64,000 nt of DNA from AC-32 sp038236705 (GCA_038236705.1 JBBRZN010000002.1:1-64000); one strand, 5' to 3'; shown: positions 40,991 through 50,020, counted from the first letter of the stretch. Translations and numbers: made by a program. Notes: generated by a model not told the origin, from the sequence alone.

Positions 40991-41634
40991 ACCGCGGCTC
41001 GCGCCACGGCTGCGACGAGCCCGTCGAGGTCGTGCGTTTCCGCCTCCTCGACAACGCGTATGCCCGCGGCGGCGGCGGCGCGAGTTGTCTCCGGCCCGAT
41101 CGAGACAGCGGGCAGCTCGAGGCCGAGCGCGCCGAGGGCTTCGGCGGCCGAGGCCGAAGCGAGCACGACCAGATCGCCGGCCGGCGGCGTTTCCGGGCGG
41201 AGCTCGTGCGTGCGGTAGAGCGGCACGAACTCGGCGTCGAGCGCTTCCACGAGGTGGCGGCGCGCGCGCTCGGCGCCGGCGAAGAGCGTCCGCTCCGCCG
41301 AGCCGGCGAGCTCCGCGACCAGGCCCTCCTGCGTGGAGACGAGGGGAACGAGGTCCGGATCGACGCCACCCTCGCGCAGGGCGGCGGCGGTTCCGGGGCC
41401 GATCGCCGCCACCGGCGGAAGCTCGCCGCGCGCTCGGCGCAGGAGCTCGCTGGCGCCGAAGGGGCTCGTGACGACGACCCGGTCGTACCCGCTGACGTCG
41501 ATCTCGTCAGGCCCGATCGGCTCCAGCTCGATCAGCGGGCACCGAACCACCTCGTGCCCAAGAGCCTCGATCCGGCTCGCGAGCGGTTCGACCTGCTCCC
41601 GCGCGCGCGTGATGATCACCTTCAAGCGCTTCAA
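40987..41634 (-). CDS. hemD: Uroporphyrinogen-III synthase
   Basis: Cyclises hydroxymethylbilane to uroporphyrinogen III. 215 residues, two-domain HemD fold with weak sequence conservation: N-terminal KVIITRAREQVEPLASRIEALGHEVVRCPLIEL, YDRVVVTSPFGA, and C-terminal VLASASAAEALG. TTG 41634 is chosen just before the first strand with AGGGATGGG upstream; GTG 41661 is possible. Follows hemC on the same strand, which strengthens the call. Confidence 0.85.
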   Translation of the reverse strand: MKRLKVIITRAREQVEPLASRIEALGHEVVRCPLIELEPIGPDEIDVSGYDRVVVTSPFGASELLRRARGELPPVAAIGPGTAAALREGGVDPDLVPLVSTQEGLVAELAGSAERTLFAGAERARRHLVEALDAEFVPLYRTHELRPETPPAGDLVVLASASAAEALGALGLELPAVSIGPETTRAAAAAGIRVVEEAETHDLDGLVAAVARAAV

Positions 41635-41726
41635 GCCGGGCCCATCCCTAACCCCACCCACCCAGGGGGTTCTTCACGATAGCCCGCCGAGTTGCGCGGG
41701 TGTGTGACCGGTTCGTGCCGATTTCG

Positions 41727-42554
41727 TCACGCCGGGGCGAACGCGGCCAACTCGGAGGCAAGCGCGACCGGGTCGTCACCGCTGCGCCGCTCGATCCAGC
41801 TGCCGTCCTCCGCGGCGATCAGCGCCGTCAGCTTGGTGCCGTCGTGGAAAGCCGCCACCGGCGCGAGACAACCGCCGCCGAGCGTGAAAACACACGCGCG
41901 CTCTGCCGAGACCCGCCGCCGAGTCTCCGGATCGTCCGCTCCCGAGACCAGCTGCTCCTCGCCCGCGCGCACCTGGAGCGCCAGCGCCCCCTGGCCCGCC
42001 TCGGGCAGCACGTGCTCGGGCTCGAGGCGCAGGCCGATCTCGTCCGCCAGCCCCAGCCGGTCGAGCCCGCACGCCGCGAGCACGACCGCATCGAGCCCGC
42101 GCTCCCCCCGCTTGCGCAGCCGGGTGTCGATGTTCCCGCGCAACGGCTCGATCGAGAGCTCCGGCTCCAGTGCAAGCAGCTGGGCCCGCCGCCGTACTGA
42201 TGCCGTGCCGACCCGCATCCCCGGCCGCAGCTCGGAGGCGCCGCAGAGCGCATCCCGCGGATCCTCGCGCTCGAGGTAGGCGCCGACGACGAGCCCCGCC
42301 GTGTCCGAGGAGGTCATGTCCTTCGCGGAGTGCACGGCGACGTCGATCCGCCCCTCCAGCAGCGCCTCCTCGATCTCCTTGACGAAGACCCCGCGCGAGC
42401 CGATCTCCCCGAACGGCTTCGTCCGGTCGCGGTCGCCGGCGGTCGTGATCGGCATCAGCGCGATCTCTGTTGCAGCTCCCCGCAGGCGCGAAGCCGCCAG
42501 CTCCGCCTGCGTCAGGGCGAGCCTGGAGCCGCGCGAGCCGACGCGCAGCAACAC
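41727..42554 (-). CDS. hemC: Hydroxymethylbilane synthase
   Basis: Polymerises four porphobilinogens on a covalent dipyrromethane cofactor. 275 residues, somewhat short of about 310. RVGSRGSRLALTQAE, GSRGVFVKEIEEALL, DVAVHSAKDM, the VRRRAQLLAL segment, LPEAGQGALALQ and the cofactor-binding Cys in GGGCLAPVAAF. GTG at 42554. Operon order ccmC-ccmD-hemC-hemD links heme synthesis with heme delivery to cytochrome c. Confidence 0.94.
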   Translation of the reverse strand: MLLRVGSRGSRLALTQAELAASRLRGAATEIALMPITTAGDRDRTKPFGEIGSRGVFVKEIEEALLEGRIDVAVHSAKDMTSSDTAGLVVGAYLEREDPRDALCGASELRPGMRVGTASVRRRAQLLALEPELSIEPLRGNIDTRLRKRGERGLDAVVLAACGLDRLGLADEIGLRLEPEHVLPEAGQGALALQVRAGEEQLVSGADDPETRRRVSAERACVFTLGGGCLAPVAAFHDGTKLTALIAAEDGSWIERRSGDDPVALASELAAFAPA

Positions 42555-42710
42555 CTAGTCCGAGCCCGCCTTCCTCCGGGCCAGCTCCGCCAGCTCGTCG
42601 ACGTCTCGCTCAAGCCGCGACAACTTGGAGGCGATGATCGCCACCCACGCCAGCACCGCGACGAACACGACCAGATACGCGGCCGCGACGTACTTCTCGC
42701 CGGTGCTCAC
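42555..42710 (-). CDS. ccmD: CcmD-like small heme-exporter subunit
   Basis: 51 residues: one TM helix (YVAAAYLVVFVAVLAWVAII) followed by a charged helix KLSRLERDVDELAELARR, the CcmD pattern. GTG at 42710 overlaps the ccmC stop (GTGA). CcmD tethers CcmC and CcmE and helps release holo-CcmE. Call rests on size, topology and position. Confidence 0.82.
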   Translation of the reverse strand: MSTGEKYVAAAYLVVFVAVLAWVAIIASKLSRLERDVDELAELARRKAGSD

Positions 42711-43396
42711 GCGAGGAGTTCCCTGAGCTCGCGGATCCGCTCGTCGAGCCGCTTCCCTGCAAGCTCGACCCGGTACATCGTTCCCGCGAGCGTGAGCAGC
42801 CCGGCCCAGGCGACACAGAACGCGAGGAACATCGAGCCCGACATCTGCGGCCCGTTGCTCGTGAAGACCGTCGGGTGGATGAAGTCGTTCGCGAGTCGGA
42901 TCGAGAGCCAGCTGACCGGGATCAGCACGACTCCGAAGAGCGCGTAGACGGCGCACATATTGGCCCGGGCAGGGCCCGGCTCGACCGAGTAGCGCAGCAT
43001 AAAGTAGGCCGAGTAGAAGAGGAACAAGATCAGGAACGTGACCAGCTGGTTCGAGCTCCAGGTCCACCAGGTCCCCCATGAGACGCGCGCCCAGATCGAA
43101 CCGGTCACCAGCGTCAGCGCGCCGAAGATGACACCCTGATGGATCGCCGCGTAGCTCTCGAGGTCGGCGCCCGGGCTCCGCTTCCAGAGGTGCAGGAACG
43201 CCTTCGCCGCGCCCCAGCCGAAGCACGCGTAGGAGGTCAGCGCAATCGGAACGTGAATGTAGAAGATCTTCTGCGAGAGCCCCTGGTCGCCGTCGATCGG
43301 CGCGTAGAAGAAGACAAGCGCGAGCGCGGTCGCCATGAGCGCGACGGCACTCCAGGCGAGCACGGGCAGTTGGATGTCACGCAGGCGGGCGGGCAC
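42707..43396 (-). CDS. ccmC: Cytochrome c biogenesis heme transporter CcmC
   Basis: Six-helix membrane protein that delivers heme to CcmE. 229 residues. FYIHVPIALTSY (first heme His), the tryptophan-rich periplasmic motif WGTWWTWSSNQL, and a second His in NDFIHPTVFTS. The motif ends in SS where proteobacterial CcmC has D-A/P. GTG at 43396; divergent from ccmF by 58 bp. Confidence 0.9.
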   Translation of the reverse strand: MPARLRDIQLPVLAWSAVALMATALALVFFYAPIDGDQGLSQKIFYIHVPIALTSYACFGWGAAKAFLHLWKRSPGADLESYAAIHQGVIFGALTLVTGSIWARVSWGTWWTWSSNQLVTFLILFLFYSAYFMLRYSVEPGPARANMCAVYALFGVVLIPVSWLSIRLANDFIHPTVFTSNGPQMSGSMFLAFCVAWAGLLTLAGTMYRVELAGKRLDERIRELRELLA

Positions 43397-43442
43397 GGGA
43401 AACCACTGGAATCATCGCAGAACGAGCCCGGGCCCAGGCCGC

Positions 43443-43448
43443 TACACT
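43443..43448 (+). promoter_or_regulatory. -10-like box of ccmF (leaderless)
   Basis: TACACT with 6 nt to the GTG at 43455. Confidence 0.5.
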
Positions 43449-43454
43449 CGCCGC

Positions 43455-45440
43455 GTGGCCGACCTCGGGCGCGCCGCTCTCATCGTCGCCTTCGGGCTCG
43501 CGCTCTACGCGGCGCTCGCCGGCGGGCTCGCCGCCTACCAGGGGCGCCGCCGGCTGCACGAGTCGGCGCGCAACGCGCTCTTCGGGGCCTTCGGCGCGAC
43601 GGCGGTCGCAGCGCTCGTGCTCCTGCAAGCGCTGCATGCCCGCGACTTCTCGTTCACGTACGTGGCCGAGCACTCGAGCCGCAAGCTGCCGTTCCCGTAC
43701 TCGTTCAGCGCCTTCTGGGGCGGCCAGCAGGGGTCGCTCCTGCTCTGGCTGCTCGTCCTGACCGGGCTCGGCTCGCTCGCCGTGGCTCTCAACCGCGATC
43801 TGATCCGCCGCCTCCTGCCCTGGACCGTGGCCGTGCTCGGCGGGGTCGCGAGCTTCTTCGCGCTCCTGCTCGTCTTCGTCGCGAGCCCGTTCGCCCGGCA
43901 GGCGGCGCCGGCCGACGGCGCCGGGCTCGTGCCGAGCCTGCAGAACCCGTACATGATGATCCACCCGCCGCTGCTCTACCTCGGCTACGTCGGCCTCACC
44001 ATTCCCTTCGCCTTCGCCGCGGCCGCGCTCCTCTCGGGACGCGTGGACGAGCGCTGGATCGTCGTCACCCGCCGCTGGACGCTGCTCGCCTGGACCGCGC
44101 TCGGAATCGGGATCCTGCTCGGGGCCAAATGGGCCTACGAGGAGGTCGGCTGGGGCGGCTACTACGCCTGGGACCCCGTCGAGAACGCCGCGCTGATGCC
44201 GTGGCTCGCCTCGACAGCCTTCCTGCACTCGGTGATGGTGCAGGAGAAGAAGAACATGCTGCGGATCTGGAACGCGGTGCTCGTCTCGCTCGCGTTCTGC
44301 CTCTCGCTCTTCGGCACCTTCCTGACCAGGAGCGGCGTGATCAGCTCGATCCACAGCTTTACCCAGTCCGCGATCGGGCCTTGGTTCCTCGGCTTCATCG
44401 TGCTCGTCGCCGCGTTCGCGACCGCACTCATCTTCTACCGGCTGCCGCTGCTGCGCACGACGACACGACTTGAGTCGCTGGCCTCGCGCGAGGCGGCGTT
44501 CCTCTACAACAACCTGCTGCTGGTCGCCTTCACGCTGACCGTGCTCTGGGGGGTCGCCTTCCCGTTGCTGTCCGAGGCCGTGCGGGGAGAGCCGATCACC
44601 GTCGGGGCGCCCTACTTCAACTTCTTCCTCCGTGTGCTCGGCCTGCCGCTGCTGCTGCTGATGGGGATCGGCCCGCTCGTCGCGTGGCGGCGCAGCTCGC
44701 TGCGGGCGCTGGGCGCGAGCCTGATCTGGCCGGGCGCAGTCGCGCTCGTGGCCGGCGCGCTCCTCCTTGCCCTCGGCGCCGGCTCGAGCCTGCCGGGCCT
44801 CGTCGCCTACACGTTCTGCGCCTTCGTGCTCGGGGCGATCGTGCTCGAGTTCCTGCGCGGCACCCGGGCGCGCAAGGCGCTCGGGGCCTCCAGCTGGCCG
44901 ACCGCGTTCTCGTCGCTGGTCGGGCGCAACCGCCGCCGCTACGGCGGCTACGTCGTCCACGCCGCGATCGTGCTGCTCGCCCTCGGCATCGCCGGCGGCG
45001 CCTACGGCTCGACGAAGGTGCGGCACCTGAAGCCCGGCGAGGCGATGTCGATCCGCGGCTACGACCTCACCTATCTCGGCGCCGTCGCGCGGAACGGGCC
45101 GAACCGCACCGAGATTCGCGCTCGCGTGGCGGTCTCCCGCGGCGGCAAGAACCTCGGTGTCTACCTGGCGGGCAAGAACCGGTATCCGGCCGAGGGGCAG
45201 AACTCGAACGAGGTCGGCATCCGCACCGACTGGCTCCGCGCCGAGGACCTCTTCCTGATCGGCGAGCAGTTCAACGGCGACGGCTCGGTCGTGCTCAAGG
45301 TGCTGGTCAACCCACTCGTCGACCTGATCTGGCTCGCAGGCTTCGTGTTCCTCTTCGGCTCGCTGATCGCCATGTGGCCGGACGAGCTGGAGCAGCGCCG
45401 CCTGGCGCGCCGCACCGCGGCCGTCCCCGTCACTCCGTGA
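43455..45440 (+). CDS. ccmF: Cytochrome c heme lyase CcmF
   Basis: Membrane component of the system I heme-ligation complex. 661 residues, about 14 helices. YSFSAFWGGQQGSLLLW, NPYMMIHPPLLYLGYVG, the signature WGGYYAWDPVENAALMPWL, and FLTRSGVISSIHSFT are all CcmF hallmarks, with conserved His residues for heme. GTG at 43455. Ends 11 bp inside the convergent ccmB gene. Confidence 0.95.
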   Translation: MADLGRAALIVAFGLALYAALAGGLAAYQGRRRLHESARNALFGAFGATAVAALVLLQALHARDFSFTYVAEHSSRKLPFPYSFSAFWGGQQGSLLLWLLVLTGLGSLAVALNRDLIRRLLPWTVAVLGGVASFFALLLVFVASPFARQAAPADGAGLVPSLQNPYMMIHPPLLYLGYVGLTIPFAFAAAALLSGRVDERWIVVTRRWTLLAWTALGIGILLGAKWAYEEVGWGGYYAWDPVENAALMPWLASTAFLHSVMVQEKKNMLRIWNAVLVSLAFCLSLFGTFLTRSGVISSIHSFTQSAIGPWFLGFIVLVAAFATALIFYRLPLLRTTTRLESLASREAAFLYNNLLLVAFTLTVLWGVAFPLLSEAVRGEPITVGAPYFNFFLRVLGLPLLLLMGIGPLVAWRRSSLRALGASLIWPGAVALVAGALLLALGAGSSLPGLVAYTFCAFVLGAIVLEFLRGTRARKALGASSWPTAFSSLVGRNRRRYGGYVVHAAIVLLALGIAGGAYGSTKVRHLKPGEAMSIRGYDLTYLGAVARNGPNRTEIRARVAVSRGGKNLGVYLAGKNRYPAEGQNSNEVGIRTDWLRAEDLFLIGEQFNGDGSVVLKVLVNPLVDLIWLAGFVFLFGSLIAMWPDELEQRRLARRTAAVPVTP

Positions 45441-46071
45441 CGACGTACTCGAACGAGGCCCAGGCGAGCAGCGCGAAGATCGCGTCGTAGAGCGCAAGGA
45501 AGCCCAGGTAGCGGCCGGGGTCGCCGACGACGCTGGCGCCGACGCCGCCGATCACGATCGGCAGCGCGAGCGGCAGGAAGAGCAGCGGCAGGAGCAGCTC
45601 ACGCGCGCGGCCCGCTGCGGCCATTGCCGCGAGGATCGTCCCGACCGCGCAGATGCCCAGGTCTGCGAGCGCAACGCCCGCGACCGTCGACCAACCGACC
45701 GGCGAGAAGAAGAGCGCGAAGGCCGGGAGCGCGACCGCCTCGGCCAGCACGAGGAAGGCGAGGGTCGCGATGCCCTTCGAGAGCCAGATCGCGCTGCGAT
45801 CCACCGGCGCGAGCACGAGCCCGTCCAGGAGGCCCTGCTCCCGCTCGGCGACGAACGCACGGCCGAGGCCGAGCAGGGCCGTGAAGAGGATCGCCACCCA
45901 GAGCAGGCCGAGCTCGGCGAGCCTTGAGGAGCCGTCGGGCAGCGCGAAATGGAAGACGACGAGGATCGCGATCACGAAGAGCAGCATCGCCGGCAGCGTG
46001 TCGCGGGCCCGCAGCTCCAGCCGCAGGTCCTTCCGCGCCAGGACCGCCGCGTCACCGAAATAGCGCCTCAC
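45430..46071 (-). CDS. ccmB: Heme exporter membrane subunit CcmB
   Basis: ABC permease partner of CcmA that energises release of holo-CcmE. 213 residues with six helices. ARKDLRLELRARDTLPAMLLF at the N-terminus and AFVAEREQGLLDGLVLAPVD are typical. Overlaps ccmA by four bases and the convergent ccmF by 11. Confidence 0.9.
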   Translation of the reverse strand: MRRYFGDAAVLARKDLRLELRARDTLPAMLLFVIAILVVFHFALPDGSSRLAELGLLWVAILFTALLGLGRAFVAEREQGLLDGLVLAPVDRSAIWLSKGIATLAFLVLAEAVALPAFALFFSPVGWSTVAGVALADLGICAVGTILAAMAAAGRARELLLPLLFLPLALPIVIGGVGASVVGDPGRYLGFLALYDAIFALLAWASFEYVVTE

Positions 46072-46652
46072 GCGAGGGCTAGCCTCCCGCTCGCAAGCGG
46101 CGCCACCCGCTCGGGATCGTGTGTGGCAACGAGGATCGTGCGGCGCTCGCGCATCCCGGCGAGCTCGCGGTCGAGGAGCTCGGAGCCATCGGCGTCGAGC
46201 CCGGCGAACGGCTCGTCCAGGATCAGCAGCTCGGGCTTGTGCAGGAGCGCACGGGAGAGCGCGAGCCGCTGCAGCTGACCGCGCGAGAGTGCCGAGGCTC
46301 GCTGCCCTCGCTCCTCCCAGAGCCCGAAGCGCTCGAGCAGCATGCCGATCCGCTCGCGCCGCTCGGGCACGTGGTAGAGCCGTCCGTAGAGGTCGAGGTT
46401 CTCGAGCGCGGTCAGCTCCCGGTAGACGAGCGGCTCGTGGCCGAGAAAGCCGATCAGCCCGCGCTCCGGCTCGACCTCGAGCGTCCCGCCGGTGGGAACC
46501 GCGAGCCCGGCGCAGAGGCGGAGCAGCGTCGTCTTGCCCGCGCCGTTTGCTCCGGTGACAACAAGGAAGCCGCCGCGCTCGAGCTCGAAGTCGAGCCCGC
46601 GCAGCACCCGCTTGAGCCCGTAGCGCTTCTCGAGCCCGACCGCACGGATCAT
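46068..46652 (-). CDS. ccmA: Heme exporter ATP-binding subunit CcmA
   Basis: ABC ATPase, 194 residues. Walker A GANGAGKTTLLRLCAGL, Q-loop region GFLGHEPLVY, signature LSRGQLQRLALSRALL, Walker B LLILDEPFAGLD and switch His in VATHDPE. The short length and the SRGQ signature fit CcmA. ATG overlaps the prenyltransferase stop. Confidence 0.9.
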   Translation of the reverse strand: MIRAVGLEKRYGLKRVLRGLDFELERGGFLVVTGANGAGKTTLLRLCAGLAVPTGGTLEVEPERGLIGFLGHEPLVYRELTALENLDLYGRLYHVPERRERIGMLLERFGLWEERGQRASALSRGQLQRLALSRALLHKPELLILDEPFAGLDADGSELLDRELAGMRERRTILVATHDPERVAPLASGRLALA

Positions 46653-47506
46653 GCGAGTGCGTCGGCGAGGACGAAGGCGAAGAAGGCGACCGAGATGACG
46701 CCGTTCATGGTGAAGAACGCGGTGTCGAGGCGGCGCAGGTCTCCCGGCCGGACGAGCGAGTGCTCGTACGCGAGCAGGCCGGCGACCGCGGCGACACCAA
46801 GCGAGTAAAGGACGCCGACCTGGAGCCCGACCCCAGCGGCAGCCAGCAGCGCGACAGTGCCGAGATGGAAGAGCCGCGCGCCCCAGAAGGCGCCGCGCTC
46901 GCCGAAGCGCACCGCCGCCGACTGGAGCCCCTGCTCGCGGTCGATCTCCAGATCCAGCAGCGAGTAGAAGAGATCGAAGCCGGCAACCCAGAGAGCGACC
47001 GCGCCCCCGAGAGCCCAGGCCTCCCAGGGCAGCTCGCCCTTGATCGCAGCCCAGGCGCCCAGGGGAGCCAGGCCGTCAACGGCCCCGAGCCACAGGTGGC
47101 AGAGCCAGGTCCAGCGCTTCAAATAGGGGTAGATCACGAAGCCCGCGACGGGGATCGGCCAGAGCCAGTGCACCAGCGGGTCGAGCTGGTAGACGGCGAC
47201 GAGGAAGAGCGCGAGCGAGCCGGCGCAGAAGAGGACGACCTGCGCCTTCGAGAGCATCCCGGTCGGAAGCTCGCGTCTGGCCGTGCGGGGGTTGCGCGCG
47301 TCCAGGCCGGCGTCGATCAGCCGGTTCAGCCCCATCGCGAGGGAGCGGGCGCCGACCATCGCCACGGTGATCCAGAGCAGGTCATGCGCGCCCGGAGCGC
47401 CGTCCACGGCCAGGAAGGCCCCGACGTAGGCGAACGGGAGCGCGAAGATCGTGTGCTCGAACTTGACGAGCGAGTAGAACCGCCGCGGATACGCGATCGC
47501 CGTCAC
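46649..47506 (-). CDS. UbiA-family prenyltransferase
   Basis: Integral membrane aromatic prenyltransferase, 285 residues, about eight helices. First Asp-rich motif NRLIDAGLDARNPRT and second DLEIDREQG bind prenyl diphosphate through Mg. The N-terminus FYSLVKFEHTIFALPFAYVGA resembles 4-hydroxybenzoate polyprenyltransferases, annotated MqnP when in futalosine-pathway menaquinone synthesis. GTG at 47506 is chosen by family fit. Upstream of ccmA with a 4-bp overlap, so co-transcribed with heme export. Confidence 0.87.
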   Translation of the reverse strand: MTAIAYPRRFYSLVKFEHTIFALPFAYVGAFLAVDGAPGAHDLLWITVAMVGARSLAMGLNRLIDAGLDARNPRTARRELPTGMLSKAQVVLFCAGSLALFLVAVYQLDPLVHWLWPIPVAGFVIYPYLKRWTWLCHLWLGAVDGLAPLGAWAAIKGELPWEAWALGGAVALWVAGFDLFYSLLDLEIDREQGLQSAAVRFGERGAFWGARLFHLGTVALLAAAGVGLQVGVLYSLGVAAVAGLLAYEHSLVRPGDLRRLDTAFFTMNGVISVAFFAFVLADALA

Positions 47507-47556
47507 GTGCCCGCCCTCTGCCGAACAACGCATCGACCGGTCATTGCCGGCGGACA

Positions 47557-47573
47557 CACGAGCAGAGCTCGTG
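47557..47573. terminator. Perfect hairpin 3' of mog
   Basis: Stem CACGAGC/GCTCGTG with an AGA loop, 31 bp beyond the mog stop and before the ubiA-family gene. No U-run on either strand; a weak terminator or RNA-stability element. Confidence 0.45.
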
Positions 47574-47584
47574 CGCCCTGAGGA

Positions 47585-47606
47585 CGGCGTCGCAAGCGCC
47601 GCCTCA
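47585..47606 (-). repeat. Single-stem relative of the intergenic repeat, at the mog stop
   Basis: On the minus strand TGA, the mog stop, runs into GGCGGCGCTTGCGACGCC. Over 22 bases it differs from the 1606-1627 segment at two positions only. The 37-nt partner hairpin is not present here. Confidence 0.6.
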
Positions 47607-48083
47607 CGTTTGCCGGTGCGCGGTCGGCTTGCCCGACAGCAGCGAGAGGGCATGCGCGAGAGCGGGACGCAGGACCTCAAAGCCGTCGCGACAGCCGCCG
47701 GGCGAGCCGGGGAGGTTCACCACGAGCGTCTCGCCGCGGACGCCGGCGATCCCGCGGGAGAGCAGCGCGTGCGGAGTCTTCGCGATCGAGTCGGCGCGGA
47801 TCGCCTCGGCGATCCCGGGAGCGGATCGCTCGAGCACCTCGGCCGTCGCCTCGGGGGTGATGTCTCGCGGAGCGAGGCCGGTACCGCCGGTGGTCAGCAC
47901 GAGCGACGCCTCTTCCGCGAGCTCGGCGATCGCCTCGGCGATCGCGTCGCGGTCGTCGGGCACAATGCGCCGCCCGACCTCGTAGCCCTCCGCTGCGAGC
48001 AGCCCGGCGAGCAGCTCGCCGCTCTCGTCCTCGCGCGTTCCCTCGGCGACGCCGTCGGAGACCGTCAGCACCGCGGCCCTCAC
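47604..48083 (-). CDS. mog: Molybdopterin adenylyltransferase-family protein (MogA/MoaB)
   Basis: Adenylates molybdopterin before molybdenum insertion. 159 residues. LTVSDGVAEGTREDESG, the nucleotide motif LVLTTGGTGLAPRDITPEA, and NLPGSPGGCRDGFE are the family signatures. GTG overlaps the moaC stop, so the two form a unit. MoaB and MogA cannot be separated by these motifs. Confidence 0.9.
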   Translation of the reverse strand: MRAAVLTVSDGVAEGTREDESGELLAGLLAAEGYEVGRRIVPDDRDAIAEAIAELAEEASLVLTTGGTGLAPRDITPEATAEVLERSAPGIAEAIRADSIAKTPHALLSRGIAGVRGETLVVNLPGSPGGCRDGFEVLRPALAHALSLLSGKPTAHRQT

Positions 48084-48529
48084 TCGAGCGGCTCCTTCGT
48101 CTTCTCGAGCAGGCGCACTTCGGCCAGCTCCATCGAGGAGTCGACCGCCTTCGCCATGTCATAGATGGTCAGCGCCGCGATCGTCGCTGCGACGAGCGCC
48201 TCCATCTCCACGCCGGTCCGCGCGGTGGTCACCGCCGCGGCGGCGATCTCGACCTGGTCCTGGCCCACCTCGATCCGGACCTCGACGTGACTCAACGGCA
48301 GCGGGTGGCAGAGCGGGATCAGGTCGCTCGTGCGCTTGGCAGCCATGATCCCGGCGAGCTTGGCGGCCGCGAGCGCGTCGCCCTTCGGCAGGTCGGTGAG
48401 CCGCGCAGCCGTCTCGGGCGCCATCCGTAGCGCCGCATGGGCCACGGCCCTGCGGCGAGACAGGGGCTTGCCGCCGACGTCCACCATCCGGAGCTCGCCG
48501 GCCTCGTCGAGATGCGAAAGCTCGCTCAC
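48080..48529 (-). CDS. moaC: Cyclic pyranopterin monophosphate synthase
   Basis: Acts with MoaA to make cPMP in molybdopterin synthesis. 149 residues. LSHLDEAGELRMVDVG at the start, KRTSDLIPLCHPLPLSHV with the conserved His, and RTGVEMEALVAATIAALTIYDMAK. GTG at 48529 lies 8 nt after a TACCGT box; a longer ORF upstream overlaps otsA antisense. moaA is not in the window. Confidence 0.94.
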   Translation of the reverse strand: MSELSHLDEAGELRMVDVGGKPLSRRRAVAHAALRMAPETAARLTDLPKGDALAAAKLAGIMAAKRTSDLIPLCHPLPLSHVEVRIEVGQDQVEIAAAAVTTARTGVEMEALVAATIAALTIYDMAKAVDSSMELAEVRLLEKTKEPLE

Positions 48530-48537
48530 GACCCGGA

Positions 48538-48543
48538 ACGGTA
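48538..48543 (-). promoter_or_regulatory. -10-like box of moaC (leaderless)
   Basis: TACCGT on the minus strand, 8 nt before GTG 48529, in the 19-bp gap after the otsA stop. Confidence 0.4.
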
Positions 48544-48548
48544 CAGCT

Positions 48549-50018
48549 CTAGGTAACGCCGGTCGCGCAGCGGTCGAGGTCGGCCAGCTGCGCCTCGATC
48601 CAGGCCGCGACGCCGTGCTCGCGCACCTGCTCGCAGATCGCCTGGAGCCGCTCCCGTCGCTCACCCTCCGGCATCGTCAGTGCCCGATGGATCGCCTCTG
48701 CCTGGCCGGCCACGTCGAACGGGCTCACGCTGAGCGCCCACTCGCCGAGCTCGTCGTGCGCCCCCGCGTTCTCGGAAAGGATGAGCACGCCGTCGCGCCC
48801 GTTCACGAGCGGCGCCTCCTTCGCGATCAGGTTCATGCCGTCGAAGATCGCGTTCACGAAGAGCACGTCGAACTGCTTGTAGGCGGCCACCGAGGCGGCG
48901 AAGTCGTCCTCGATCACGAGCTCGATCGGAGCCCACCCGCCTTGCTGGAAGCGGTCGTTCACGCGCCGGGCCTCGCGCTGAACCGCGCCTAGGTACTCCG
49001 CGTACTCGGGAATGTCCTGGCGCGACGGATCGAGCAGCGCCAGCATCCCGACCCGGCGAGCCATCTCCGGATGGGCGTCGAGATAGAGCTCGAAGGCGCG
49101 GAAGCCCCGGACGATGTTCTTGGAAGGATCTGTCCGGTCGACCCGCAGCACGAGCTTCTCCGGGCGACGGGCGACGAGCGCCCGCTCGGCGGCCAGGACC
49201 TCGTCGCTACGCGCCAACTCGTCGAACTCGGCCGGTTCGACCGAGATCGGATGCACGGTCACGAGCGAGCGGCGGCCGCGGTAGCTCGCGGTGCTGTCAC
49301 CGAAGTCGCACGAGGCCCCCGCGAGGTCGCTCGAAGTGCGCAGGAAGTTGAGCCGCCAGCGGTGAGTGTGGAACCCGACCACGTCATTGGCGAGCAGCCC
49401 ATCGTGCACCGCCAGGCGGATCGGCTCCGGAAGCACGTGCCAGTAGTCGGCCTGCGGCCACGGGATGTGGACGAAATGGGCGAGCAGGGCGTCGGGCGCG
49501 CGCTCGCGCATGAGTCGCGGTGCGAGGTAGAGCTGGTAGTCGTGGAAGAAGACCGCGGCGCCGGGCTCGAGCTCGAGCTCCTCGAGCGCCGCCTCCGCGA
49601 AGTTCTGGTTCACACGCGCGTAACCCTCGTCCCAGGCGTGCTGGAAGGCGACGTCCACCGACGGGGTGTAGGCGAGCTCCCAGAGGTAGTGCTGCAGGAA
49701 CCAGAGCATCGGGTTCGAGACGACGTTGTAGAACCAGTCGTAGGCCGACTCGTCGTGCGCGACGAGCCGCAGTCGGAACGCGGAGCCATCGCGGGCGCGC
49801 TCGTCGATCGCGGCTCCCCCCGCATCGGCGACGACGGCGCGATCCTCGTTGGTCATCGCGCTCGCGATCCAGGTGACGTCGTGGTGGGAGACGAGACTTC
49901 GCAGCGCGGTCACGAGCCCGCCGCCTCCGCGCTCTGCGATCCGCTCGCCGCCGCGATCGCGTGCGTAGGTGACCGGTCCCCTGTTCGAGACGACGATCAG
50001 CTTCCTGCGGCGAGCCAC
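48549..50018 (-). CDS. otsA: Trehalose-6-phosphate synthase (GT20)
   Basis: Transfers glucose from a nucleotide sugar to glucose-6-phosphate. 489 residues. VVSNRGPVTYAR at the start, GGGGLVTALRSL loop, FFHDYQLYLAP, FVHIPWPQADYW, NDVVGFHTHRW, LRVDRTDPSKNIVRGFRAFE and FDGMNLIAKEAPLVN, all GT20 hallmarks. GTG at 50018 starts two bases after the TreT-like stop. No trehalose-6-phosphate phosphatase (otsB) follows. A glucosylglycerol-phosphate synthase is an alternative. Confidence 0.9.
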   Translation of the reverse strand: MARRRKLIVVSNRGPVTYARDRGGERIAERGGGGLVTALRSLVSHHDVTWIASAMTNEDRAVVADAGGAAIDERARDGSAFRLRLVAHDESAYDWFYNVVSNPMLWFLQHYLWELAYTPSVDVAFQHAWDEGYARVNQNFAEAALEELELEPGAAVFFHDYQLYLAPRLMRERAPDALLAHFVHIPWPQADYWHVLPEPIRLAVHDGLLANDVVGFHTHRWRLNFLRTSSDLAGASCDFGDSTASYRGRRSLVTVHPISVEPAEFDELARSDEVLAAERALVARRPEKLVLRVDRTDPSKNIVRGFRAFELYLDAHPEMARRVGMLALLDPSRQDIPEYAEYLGAVQREARRVNDRFQQGGWAPIELVIEDDFAASVAAYKQFDVLFVNAIFDGMNLIAKEAPLVNGRDGVLILSENAGAHDELGEWALSVSPFDVAGQAEAIHRALTMPEGERRERLQAICEQVREHGVAAWIEAQLADLDRCATGVT

Positions 50019-50020
50019 GT

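Noticed and set aside
43377..45497. 706-residue minus-strand frame opposite ccmF
   Set aside because: Very Glu/Arg/Asp-rich shadow; ccmF on the plus strand has its heme-lyase motifs.
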